Source: Hyaloperonospora brassicae
Lineage: Eukaryota; Oomycota; Peronosporomycetes; Peronosporales; Peronosporaceae
Length of the DNA stretch: 64,000 nt
Direction of reading: 5' to 3'
Assembly: GCA_947650285.1 (NCBI GenBank)
Contig: CANTFL010000068.1
Location: 124,001 to 188,000, forward strand
Shown here: in pieces, positions 12,234-24,603 of the stretch
Layout: each line of letters begins with the position of its first letter
Numbering within the stretch: position 1 is the stretch's first letter
Notes under the pieces: generated by a model
What the model was told of the DNA's origin: nothing
The model's input: the letters and a program-made list of their open reading frames with translations, nothing else
The model's database searches: none
Position numbers and translations under genes: made by a program

Positions 12234-15200
12234 TGCAACTAGGCTAGTGTCTTAATATCAACCAGTCCGTTTTCCTCTCAAAATTAGCCGACGGATAATT
12301 CTTTCTTTCACTAATATATCACTCGATCACCTAAGCGCATGTGAGACGAGGTACCTAACCTAACCAATTTGTGGAAAGCTTTGTAATTGACATCTAAAAA
12401 AATGTGTGATACATTGGGCTTATGTTTATACCAATCTCATTACTTGATTATAAATTAGTTTTTAAGATAAAGACGTTTAAATTCAATAGAATGTCACTGG
12501 ATGTCAACACGTGTTCAAATGTCTGGTCACGCGAAAAAAGAGGTACCTTGATGAGTACAATGTTGTGTCGACATGATTACTGGTGCACATTATAATCCTA
12601 TTTCGCAAAACGTGATTCATAATTATTAGTATCACGATCCACATGCGTCACGGATTCCTCTTCTGGGCAGAATATTTCGCCATCACCTACATCTTCGACA
12701 ACGCGTCGCGTATAGAAGATCTCTGGGTTGCGAGTCCAATGTGGCATAACGACACCTACTGAATGACTCGATGCGATGAATACATCATAGTGGACAACTA
12801 CTGACAGTCAAGATCGGCTGATTGTTTCGAATTCAGCCCATCCGAAAATATAATTTTGGTTCGAAATATATTTTACGTCACATCGTGTAATCTGAGCCTA
12901 TATAAACTCGAACGTGCAGTATCAAGGCAGATTAAAAAACCTTGAAATCTGATAGGCAAAAATCTGTATCAAAGTCAACTCATTTTTATATTTCTGTGTG
13001 ATACTTTCTGTTCAGGGATGATTGGAACCCTCCAAATCTTTACAAACAAGCAAGATTATATTAGGTGAATGACGTACGGAACCGACCAAGACACTGGAAC
13101 GCACAAATACACAAGGTGAGCCGAAGCTTAAAATCTAATAATTGAAGGACCCCTCTATGCGTTAGCAAGTATAAATGCAGTGGTCAGTGAAGTATCAGCA
13201 AATTCTTTCCACGTCGCGACTTATTCGAATCTATTCGCCCATTGAACGCGTTTTACCGTGAATTTAAAAGCTCGATTTTTGTAATGATATGAGGAACTTA
13301 TTACATACACTAACCCACAATACTTTATATGAAAATTGTAATTTGAGGTAAAAGAATAATGACAATGTCGAGTCTATGTCATGTGATGACTTATTCCTAA
13401 AAAATTCTTCACCATACCAAATACACTTAAGGAACGTATAGAGAAAATTTTTGCCGTTGGATCATCCGACAAATTAATGGACTTCTTATTCGTGAGATTA
13501 TGTTAATTCAGCAATTCAGGTGTGCAGGTAACAAGTACATGTTCTGTAAAGTTATGTTAAGTGAGAGGGCAGTCATACAAGTTTTAGCAGCGACCAATAA
13601 ATGTTTATGCTTGCCCTGCGAATGCATAGTATAAAACTGTAGGAATGTATCGAACAGTAGATTCAATTGCAAAATGTTCACGTGGTATAGCCTCGTATGA
13701 ATCAGTGGGTCCGATTAGAAACATATTCATTTTTATAAAGCTAGATGTTTCGACTTGCTTATATTGCAGGATAATTTTGAGTATTACAAGCAGACCGTGT
13801 GTCTCGTCTAGCAGTCTTCGTTTAATTTTTGTCTTTATATCACTTCAGACTTATTGACACGAAAAAAAGGCATTATTTCTGCTAGAGCGACGCGACGGAT
13901 TGATGCACGATGGTGTTTCTTTTCTTGAAGCGTGAGAGGAAATAGAAATGCATATTTGCATTATATGCAAGGTGCTTATCGCTACGTAGTATTTTTAAGT
14001 CTGTTAAAGCTTAAGAGTAACAAAATTGAAGGCCTGCTAAAATTGTAGGCGTAATAAGTCTGGTACTTATGTGCTAGCCGTAACTCCGGATATGGCGGAT
14101 CAGTTACCGCTTATCGTTTACGACAAGATATAAGTCGAATAATTAGATACCGACACGTCAAGGCTTCATAAGGTGGTCAATTTTGCCATTTAGGTATCGT
14201 CCGGAGAGTGAGATTTACATCACATATCGCTTCACGCATCAATAGAAATAAAAGTCATCAAAGAGGCGTATTTTGGTGCATCCAGTCGAAAAATGCCATT
14301 GTCGGTACTGCTGTTACAATAAACACGAAGCCTGCTGCTTAAAATATTCGTAAAACGCATTCATACAACAATTTAATGGTTGATATAACAAATACATTAC
14401 TTTTATGAAGCAGATGCTCCACCATGAGTAATCGAGGATTTTGCATCAGAAATCTGTGTTGACATCGCGATCGTTCCGTACGTACCTCTTTTTTCGACTA
14501 CTTATCGCTTGTGTCTACGAAATATGAAAAATGCCATTACCTTTTTTTAACGAGCTCATTAATCGTCCGTCATCTTTAAGACCTCCCTGATTGACTGATT
14601 GGAACGGTCATTCTCAGTAACCAAACGTGACACACATTACGGCATTGACTTTTGCGAACGAGTTAGCTTGTATGTTTCACCTTATTGCCACTGAGATTCT
14701 ACAAACCTAAAGGATGACTTAAATAGATATATATCGTTATAAATTAATTGTGCAAAATTATGTTTACGCGCAAAAGCATTCTATATTACTCAAAATGCGC
14801 AGTGACATCGGTGTGGCTGGGCAACTGAATGGTCCTAAACTGTAGTTCTAAAATCACAAACAAACAAAAAAGAAGTTTTACCTGTAAGCAAGGTTCAGCA
14901 GCTTTGCATCTTTCAAGAGATTTCCGCACCATAATTAAACGGTTCAGACTCACTTGCCCCAATTAAGAGCTCAATGTACGATGAAAGTACTGTGCAATTT
15001 TAGATCATTAAGAACTGAATACTCAGCTTGATGGCAGTTTTTAATATGACTTGCGTAGACGTCTGATCGAAACAATAAATGTGCTTATGCCTGTAGTCAT
15101 TATCGTTTTTTTGTTCCTCAGGTGACGCAACACACGAAACAGGTTGATGTATTCGTGCAATGACATGATGCCGCCGTCGTCGTCACTGCGTCTATTCATA

Positions 15201-18200
15201 TTTAGTCTATTTTATCCAACCTAGGCACCTATTAAAACAAAACAAGTACATAATTGTTTATATGTTACAGAAGATACGCAGGCAAAAACTATGTATTACT
15301 TTCCTGCGCAGATTCCAAAAGTATATTGTACACGAATTTGATCACTACTGCACAGTTCAGCAATAGCAACACGTATACTCGCTGTATTATGTCACATTAA
15401 ATATACAAATTAGGGCATGCTTTATCAGGTGTATGTCGAAATTTGAGCCATTTACTTGAAAAAGGGACATATCAGTGTCACCCTTTTACTTCAATTTATT
15501 ATATGGAATGCATCAAAATAAGTTTCAGGAGGTAAGCATAATTTCACATCGTGGTGAAAAAACTAACCTCAAGGTCAATATGGACTTTTTATGACCCCAG
15601 CGGTCGAATATTGCGCAAGTATGTTCGTGCTTGCGCATCTTATCAACAAGTAAAGCCTCGGATTTCATCATGTGCAACATTGAATTCTATATCTACAGAG
15701 TGCGAAGATCTTGATTTGCTCTTTTTAGTCACTGTCATTACCAAAGATTGGCGCAATATCACAGTAATATGTGATATATTAAACAAATATATTAGAAGTT
15801 GCATCTAGTTGCTATGCCCAAGTTAATCTCAACTGAAGGCTGCGCTTGTGTCTTCATGATCCCAATTAGTCTAATTTTCTAAACTTATCGGATTTTTCGT
15901 ATTTCACACTGATGATAGCTTCACGTTGAAGTCCAGTAAATCTTGTTGTGCCCCGTTTAAATTGACTGACGATGTATAACGCCGTCATTCTGCGGAAAGG
16001 AAGCCAGATGAAATATAAAAACTGTGTAATTAAAATTTCTTTGAGGAGATGTCCACTAAAACGAGTATTGAAGTGCACGTTTATCGATGGTGGGACAACG
16101 ATTAAAATACCATTCAATATATATACGCGCACACTGATCTTCGTAAATAACTTTGTCCCGGTACTTGAGACATCTTTGCACATTCATCTCTTCGTCAATG
16201 GCTTACGCATCAATGTTCACCAATGCTACTATTGTATAACGTGTTTTCAGGGGATGAAATTGTATTAGTAACGTCTATAATCTTGCTTACTACGCAACGA
16301 GGATATATTAGATAATTAAGGAAAAGAATGCCAATTTAATAAACAATGAAGAAAAAGACAACGTATCAATAGCTAAAATGATTTTGTTTACACAGATGAT
16401 CGTGACATTTTGGGTATATTTAGCTTCGATAAAAAAAACTGTCAAAGCTAAATCAACCGGCAATCTTTTCATGCGAATAACGATATCTATGCCGAAGAAT
16501 AACAAGAAGAAGAATTATAGAAATATAGAAGGATACCTAATTTCTGCCAAAGCTCCTCATACATAACAAATCGATTCAGGAAAGCGTTTAAAATGACAAG
16601 AGAGTGCCTCACGATTCAACCTTATTTAACGCATAGGAGTTCGTCGCTATCACGGTGAATTTATCGACTCGTGAATGCGAAAAAGAATGAAGGAGCAAGT
16701 TTCGTTCAAAATAGGTTACGAATCTGAAAATACAAATTTCAGATAATCTGCGTGAACGGGTAGTAAAAAGGTACGGTGGTGATTATAAATGATGAATAAG
16801 GAGATTCGAACATCCAAGGGACAATGGGTCACCTTACATATAACGATTGACAAAGAAAAGTGGTCACAAATGCGACTAGACTTTCGAAGAAAATGACTCC
16901 AAGATACTATCGAGGATAAATTGTCGCTAGCGTACCGGTTACATGGTACTGAGAAGAGTAAACCACGGTCGCTTATCTGAAGATCTGGTCCGTTATGGTG
17001 GACCTCGAGTTTCTCAAGGCGGGCCTCGGTTTATTTAAGTCAAGCAACTTCTGGGCAGTCCAATTAGAATTCGGGTATGCGGCAAGGACAGTGTTACAGA
17101 GATAGAATCTGACGATATTAAATAGTGCTCAATCTTAGATCTTTATGTAACGACCCTATTGCTTGTATGTAATTATCCAGTCCGCCTGCCTTTTCCGGCA
17201 AAGAGATATACTTTGCTCCCTTCTTCCGCTGCAGAACGTGTCGTAATAAGCACTTTTACAAGCAGATTCCCATGAAGTATTGGGACGATGGGCACATACA
17301 GTAGCATCACACAAGCGTTTACTATATAAAAGCATTCTACTAATTCTTTCGTCAAGGAGACGAAAAAAGGCTAGGTATTTTATAACGTTTAAGTAATATA
17401 GTCACTCTTGATCAAGCCGATTGATTGGCCAATTACAGGGCTAACTACAGGCCTGCCGAGTAGAGCAAAATCGCTCGAAGGGCCGAGCCAATCATTATAA
17501 GACCAACATCTTCAAATTTACCTAAGTATACCGAAAAGCGTGCAAAGTAGCCAGCCGGCGGGTACAAGGTAAGTCATGGGGGTCAACAGGCGGCGCCATA
17601 TTCCCCCCCACATCAGTCGGAGGTCCAGTACAGAAAGCGGGTTGGAGTCTCATCACACAGAATTTTGAATCCGCTCCACTCGACTTACTAAAGCAAAAAC
17701 ATTTTGTTGTGGTGCAAAATTGTTCCTGTGCGCTTGGATACCCGACAAATCAGTGTAATGACACCTATGTCCGTCGTAGGGTGTAAATGAATTCTACATT
17801 GTTAATAGAATGCTTCACCCTAAGTGACCGTATGAGCTATCTTGCGAAGGCGAATAAATCTTTGTTTTTAGGATCTTCATCACATAACTCAACATTAAAT
17901 CGTCCACACTAATTTTACAGAGTCATTACCTCCCAATCATAAAATAGATGTTATTTTAGAAGAACATGTATTTACCGTTCTTTTATACGTAATTTGCTTA
18001 AATTAGAGACGAAATCTTAATTTTTGTGATAAACATGCCAATGGAATCAGTTCGAGAGCGAAAGACGTCACCCTTCTCATGCTCATTATCGTAATGGAAC
18101 TCGTAGCTATACGCCGACATTTCTCCTGAAAGATAAGATGCGACAGGTAAGGCCAAAATATATTGTTTATCTACAACAGAATTTACTGATGAATTTTGTC

Positions 18201-19125
18201 AATTTTGAGTATCTCAATACAAACCGTACTCGAATCGACTCGGGCAATGGCAATGGTGACTATTTTTATCGTACGGTGCCGTGGCTACCCGCATTTCCAA
18301 GAAAACCGGGAGATTCGAGCTAATTGATGATCGACGTGTCTGTTTTTGATCAGCATTAAGTCGACAATAAGCCTATATCTCAGTAGAATCATCGAGAAAT
18401 CTGCACTATAAGCGAGCGTAAATTAATTTAACTGTAGATATCTCTACATTCACCCTGGCGCAATACGCAATATTGCAAAGGACCGTAAACTTAGAATGTT
18501 TCACTCCAATATTCAGTTTTTGACACAACCCGGACGTGGATTATATACAAGAGATCTACTAATCCAGCTAATCTCAAAGATAGATGTGGCATTAACCTTG
18601 ATTGAGCGGTTAAGAATTCCTTAAGTAATATCGCAATACAGAGATATTGTACAAGACATGATTAACACCCTATCGTTTATATTTATGAAATCGCGCTCCG
18701 TGCATGCAAAATTTACTAGCTATCATTGTCACAAAGAACTCTATGCCGGAGAAGCCTATACAGGCATCGAAATTGAATACCATTTTTCACTCAGTTTTTT
18801 TCGACATCAACATCAAAGTCGTGAGGTCTTAATAGACTACATAATCGTGTGGTTTATGTGGCTTTTGAAATGCAATTTGCCAATTTGTGCAGTAGATATT
18901 TACTGAAATCTCGAGAAAACTTGATAGAAGTCATTACGTTCTACCTTCGTATAGCAGAAGAACCAATGACACTACCAATGCCTCACCGATACCGAAACAG
19001 CCTTTTACACTTGTCTTATATGCTGAGTCGGCAAAATATCAGCAGGGCCAAACATCGATAACATAGATGCGTTCCGACACCCATTACCATATTGCATAGC
19101 ACTGAAACGATCCGACTGGAAGGTC

Positions 19126-19151
19126 AGGAGGCTTTATGTGCCTCCTTTTTT
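19126..19151. other. Perfect 7-bp hairpin followed by a T run
   Basis: AGGAGGC and its perfect complement GCCTCCT are separated by 7 bases and followed by six T residues. It looks like a bacterial intrinsic terminator, but it stands in an AT-rich eukaryotic desert with no upstream gene, so it is recorded only as an inverted repeat. Confidence 0.4.
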
Positions 19152-19192
19152 ATAACACGTTTAATTAGCTTCTTAGTATGGGCAGATATTTA

Positions 19193-19232
19193 TCATCATC
19201 ATCATCATCATCATTATCATCCTCATCATCTC
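19193..19232. repeat. ATC/TCA trinucleotide microsatellite
   Basis: About twelve imperfect copies of ATC, interrupted by ATT and CTC variants. Confidence 0.9.
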
Positions 19233-20457
19233 CACGATGTTAAGCCCTACGTACACTGACAATTGAGGTAAGGCGTAGATGACAACGTGCACTTGCATCA
19301 TATTTTTACTGCTAACATGAGTAGACCACTAGGCGTCTACTGCCGAATTTACTAAAGACGACCACTTTTCGGCTACCCCCTTTCTCGCACCAAATTTTGT
19401 CAGTGTAACGTGCGACGGTAAGAAGGAATGAGTATTTGGACTAACTAGACGCTTAGATATATTGGTATTAATCTAAATGAGTTATCTTGTCATTATAAGC
19501 TAATAAATTGACTGTTAATTAAGGGAATTTGACCAATAGTTGTAAGCCCTTTCCTGTTCGTGACATCACAATAGCGTCAATAAATAATTTTACTTTAATC
19601 GTATTCTCCGATACTTATTTCGGGTAAATTGCAGAGGTATTTTGACATAGAGTGTACCATTCGGCACCGCTCATAACATATTTATATTCAAGGCATTGTA
19701 CGAACTAGCTAAAACACCAATCTCTTGCGCATTACACAAGCAACGGGTGGTAATAAGATTTCTGCCTAGCGCTATGTAATTTACTTAATACAAGATATTC
19801 CAAGGGAGCAAGATAATGGTACTTCGATATGAAAAATACACGGTCTCTCATTCTGAGTGTGTCTTTCTCTAATTCTATCCTTTCCCGTAAACCCACAGTA
19901 TACGCTTTTATTCGGAAAACTAATATATTGTACTAATAACAGTTTAAGGGCAGTTTTAGTCGGATTTATAATCGTGTGCCCGGATACACTCGTCTCCATG
20001 TGAACTTAGTCTTAGCCCGAATATATTCTTCGTGTAAACGTTGAAGCTTATGACTTTGAATTAAATTGACGTAGTGCAAAACCGTTGACAACGCCATCTC
20101 TCATTTGGGACATCCCTTGTGCTAAAACATTGATTGGGGATATTCATTTTATCGAAATTATACGGAATAATGCATGATATTCTTTAGAGTTTCAGGGTTA
20201 TACGGAATACGATACACTAAGCGTCACTTATCTTTATTATACGATTAATTTGCCAGACCAATAAAAATAAAGTTAGTCTACCTCAAATTTCGTTCAATTG
20301 ATTCTCATGCGCTGTAAGTATTATGGTAAAAGTCTCAATATTGTAAAAGTAGACGGGGGTATTGAACTACTTCACGAATGACAGGTCAGCCTAGGTCTCC
20401 GATACCATCATCCGTGACGACAATTGTGTCAATCAGCAAGTAATAAGTCGTTGATAA

Positions 20458-20480
20458 ACGATTGACGATTGACGATTGAC
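20458..20480. repeat. 7-bp tandem repeat
   Basis: Three consecutive copies of ATTGACG, the last one lacking its final base. Confidence 0.85.
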
Positions 20481-20955
20481 AGCAACTTAAGGCATTGTGA
20501 TCGTAAATTAAAATAATAGATACAAATTGGGCTTCTTAGTTGCTCCTTGTGCGATGAAGCACGGACGCTGTGCTCATTTAATTTGCGTGGTACTGTCAGC
20601 CACCAATTTGGCTGAATATTTGTGCTTCGTTACACGCTAATCATATCATATTCTTGAAGTAAACATATCCTCGTTTACCACTTTTAATGCCAGCAAAACT
20701 CATTGTTGGTCTTACGCTATTTATGTGGATATTTGATGTATATCAATCTACTTTGCAAGCCAGAACAAAGGTTTTTAACAAATTTCCCTAGTACCAGTGT
20801 CAGGCAGAACTCACAGGTTTTGGCTGTATACTGCCTTAAGAAATGTACGCTCGGTATATTTGAATTGATCTCCTCTTATTTTATCATAATGCGTTACCTC
20901 CTTACTTCAAACTGCGTACTGTAGTCACCCTCTGGTATTTCAGCACCTTGGATCC

Positions 20956-21060
20956 GGGACTCCACAGTCCATTAAGTATTCTCACCTTCCGAGACTGGAA
21001 TCCCCAGTCCGTTGAGAGCTCTCATCTTTCTAGAATGTGCCTTCACAATCCGTAATGATA
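20956..21060. repeat. Degenerate tandem repeat, unit about 40 bp
   Basis: Three related units in a row, each with an ACT...CC(C/A)CAGTCC type core followed by a TTGAGAG/TTAAGTA block and CTCA(C/T)CTTTC. The third is the most diverged. The units differ by substitutions and small indels, which indicates an old minisatellite. Confidence 0.55.
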
Positions 21061-22560
21061 CCCAGCAGTCCTTTACACATATACTACACACAAAACATCC
21101 AGTTATGCGTATTATCTCATACAAAGGCAAATATCTTTCAACGATGCAAGGACGCGAATCTTCTCTGATCGGTATCACTCCAAGTTTTTGTGATAAAGAA
21201 CACAGCTTAAGCCTGTATGAGTATGCGTATACCGGTAGCGCCAAACCTGCCCTTTCGATCGATACTTGTAAATATAAATGCGGTGATCACTTCGGCTACA
21301 TGGATAGGCGTTTAACTATTTATCTCGGCACCTCAAATTAAACAATGTTAAACCTCCTTCATTCCGCCGCCTTCAATCGAGAAAGGTGCGGCTTTGGATG
21401 GTGCAGATGGATAAAAACAATTGGAAGTCAAAACAAAAAACAGGGTTGCTTGATCGTTGAAAGCTTGCGCTGCTTGATTGAAAAGGTAGTCGAAAATCAT
21501 AAATGTTCAAGATTCTCGGATAGTTTATACATCCATCACTCAACTTATATATGGTCATCTACACAAAATTTTTATGTCTTTGAATGATAAGGGCAATTCT
21601 TTGACATGCTACATTTTAGAGGCTCCGACCCGTAGATTTTATACAGCAGCCGTTTGCACTACTACTGGTCTCTTTCAAGTGATCTGTAGTTGCAGGTCTT
21701 GCAAAAATTAGAACGCCGACCTATAGAAAAAATTGACGCACGTATAGGTTTGATATTTTATTCATGCTTTATACGCGCCACCTTATTTCAGGCCGCCAAA
21801 CGTTGACATTACCGCCTTCAATGTAAAAAGATGTATTCATGGAGTGACGCATAACACGCCGCTTGAACTCCACCATCTCATCTCTGCGCTCATAAATGAT
21901 CGCAAGCTCTAGTTGTTGCTTCAGCAAATCTAACTACATGAGCAGTATTGCGCTAATGCCAAACCTTTTGGATCAAGATGTGCTAATTTTGCAAGATCAA
22001 ATATCTTTAACTATACTTGCCGTCCGAAATTTGTCAGCCGCATTGTTTGCCAATGGAATGTAAAGCTTTTTCTTACAATTAAACGTATTATAGTAAAATT
22101 CCTTTATATTACTTCTTTGTAATAGCAGACAGCCTATATGCAACCAGCTATAAGTATATAATATTTCGACATATGAACCTTTGCTGCGCAGTTGCAAAAA
22201 ACTTAATTTTGTCGGTCATGTGTTGGCTTTGATAATATGTATAATCCTTAAAAAATAAAAACGCATATACATAGGAGATTGTTAAATGCACCCGTAAAGT
22301 AGTCTAATGTACGCCTAGTTAAATGTACGTCTTTTTCGCTAATTTTACCGACGACGGGCTCTTGGGAGACAAGATAGTCAACCCTTAAATAAAAGATGTG
22401 CTCAGTAAACGCCTAATTATGTCTTATGTGACCGACAGCCACCTCAGATAACTTCTTGCATTTATAAAATAATAAAAAAGTACAAAGCAATCTTACGTAA
22501 GACTAATTCAATGCTGACCCGACCAGGGCAAACCTTCGACACCTACATTTTTGTCTAATC

Positions 22561-24603
22561 GTCGTGGATTTTTTTACGCGCACTCAGAGGTACCAAGTTC
22601 CAATTGAAAGATCGAGTTGTGTCTGCAAGTTATGGTTAGAGTGCGATTGTGGCGAAATTCCCCGTTATGCGTCAGAAGAATATCGCAAGCGTAAAGGTGC
22701 CACAAAGATGTGCGACTGTAAGTTCCAGCTCTATGCCCGGGTCAAAAAGATGCCCTTTAGCACTTAACACTTAAGAATGAAGAGCGTATTCATCCACACA
22801 ATCTTTATATAGCTGGTCATGCATCAGCACGACTCTTTACAAATATATAAAAGCTAATGGTGGAGCTAGATATCTAGGCGGATGCGTTCCCAAAAACTTA
22901 TAAATCGCTTTAAGGCTATAGATTCCAGGGAAAGAAGCGCACGCAAGGAATATAGCAAACGAACGAATTCGCATCCGGAAAGAGATCTCAATAAGAACAA
23001 CACCGGTGGAGAAACTTACATATGGCTTTTGAAGAAAGCAGTACTGGTATCAGAACGAGTGTGATCGTGAAGGGTAAAATAAGCACGCTTTTTTGCTCTT
23101 TCATTTGCAATCGATCTTTTACACCAAAATCCACTTGCGATGCTGATTAGTTGTACTTCCTAACTAACAGATTCGTCATGCCACTTCTGCATGTACTTGG
23201 CCTTACCAGCGTGTACACTTCATTCTTCGTATGCTTTGTTTTTCTACGGAATCAAGGACACTGAATCATTTATATATGGGCGCAATAGCGCGTTGCGGAG
23301 TTGTATCATCCCACGAAACTACATGCTGCGCCTGGTCAATTCACCCAATCACAATTGCAACCGATTGCGATGATGGTTTGCTTCCCGCGACTGATATAGT
23401 ATTCCGCAAAAAAAATCATATATGTCGTTGGCACATTTCAACAAAATTTGCTGAAGAATTGTAGCCAGTATTTCACTGCGGATTATTAAGACGATTATAT
23501 ATCGGACTACATGGAGGAAGGTTCATGTAGTTTCGTCTACAACTTTACTTGCTTACTCAAGATATTGTTCACTTGCAGATACGCGGTCAGACACAAAAGG
23601 CAATTGAACTCAGGAATTGGGTGATTTCAAACAGAAATATTCATAGAAATAGAGAGTACTTGACTACATTTTACGCCAGGATATCCCAATAATTAATCGC
23701 TTTGTAATCGCATAAACGAACAGCTTTTGCATTATGATAAAATGAGTTCTTATTGAGTGGAGGGAGCTAAGCCGATTTAAAAAGTATAGTAAGGTGTCGA
23801 CCATGGATCTGTCGGATGTGTGCAAAAGGACTAAGCTGTATTTGCTCTATTCTGTGGATGAACTAAGAGCTGTTGTAGGCGTTTGTGCCAATAAAGTGAG
23901 GTATATTCACAATGATAGTTTTTTGTTGATGTGGTTCAGTCTGTCTCCTTTTCGATAAGCGCTACTGAAAAATCACGAGCATATGCTACTATTCGATAAA
24001 CCAAAGATGTGTCAGCTCGAAAATTCTGGAGCCTTTAGCACAACATTAAAGTTACCGTGCGTGCATAAAATCCTTGTACGAAACCTCTTGGAATGATGTA
24101 TCCATATTGGTGACTTTCACGTGCATTTGGAGCACTTTAGCCGTGTAAAAATATCACCAATTCACCAAATTTGCGTCTAAAGATATTGACTGCGTGAATA
24201 TTTAGGTCACGCTCAAATAATGATATCATCGTATCGTTTTTTATCTCTCCATCGACAGCTGGCCATGAAACGTCACACACCGTCTTCATGGAAGAATTCA
24301 CAGATTCAATTTGGCGAATTCTGCAATAGCCAGGGCGAAAGGTTGCGTTAAAGGGACCAAATCGAACGTCCACCGGGTATACATGCCAAAGCATGTAGCT
24401 CTACTCAGAGAGACGCATTTAAATTCAAATTTGTTGAAGCGGAAGTTGGCAGCAATTGCGGTATGTGTGGCCAGAGGGGTACAAGGCATATTGCAAGAAC
24501 TTGTCCACGAAGGTATAGGAATGCACTTAAAAGCACCGGCAATAATACTGACAGCAATACAATAGCATTGACGTTACCTTTAAGCTCCTGTGAAATTGAA
24601 TGA
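22561..24603 (+). pseudogene. Mutator-like (MULE) transposase, decayed
   Basis: Cut-and-paste DNA transposase of the MULE superfamily, broken into many frames. The N-terminal part (22561-22800) has a FAR1-like metal-binding pattern: CVCKLWLECDCGE, then MCDCKFQLYARVKK, then, one frame on, IHPHNLYIAGHASARLF. The MULE catalytic core is best preserved at 23338-23464, with PITIATDCDDGLLPA, an acidic catalytic position in TDCDD, and HICRWHI, the conserved histidine motif. The protein ends in a C-terminal zinc knuckle CGMCGQRGTRHIARTC (24457-24504) and stops at TGA 24601-24603. The middle (23500-24400) is too mutated to read. Terminal inverted repeats were not located. The order of FAR1-like domain, MULE core and knuckle is the standard family architecture. 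Confidence 0.75.

Larger units (their letters stand above)
12234..22560. other. AT-rich desert with only small repeats
   Basis: No gene recognised. It contains the ATC microsatellite at 19193-19232, a strong hairpin at 19126-19146, a 7-bp tandem at 20458-20480 and a degenerate tandem of about 40 bp at 20956-21060. Frames of up to 109 codons (for example 21012-21341) carry no motif that I can place. Confidence 0.6.

Noticed and set aside
19126..19151. Hairpin plus T run resembling a bacterial intrinsic terminator
   Set aside because: No gene ends upstream of it and the context is eukaryotic, so it is kept only as an inverted repeat.
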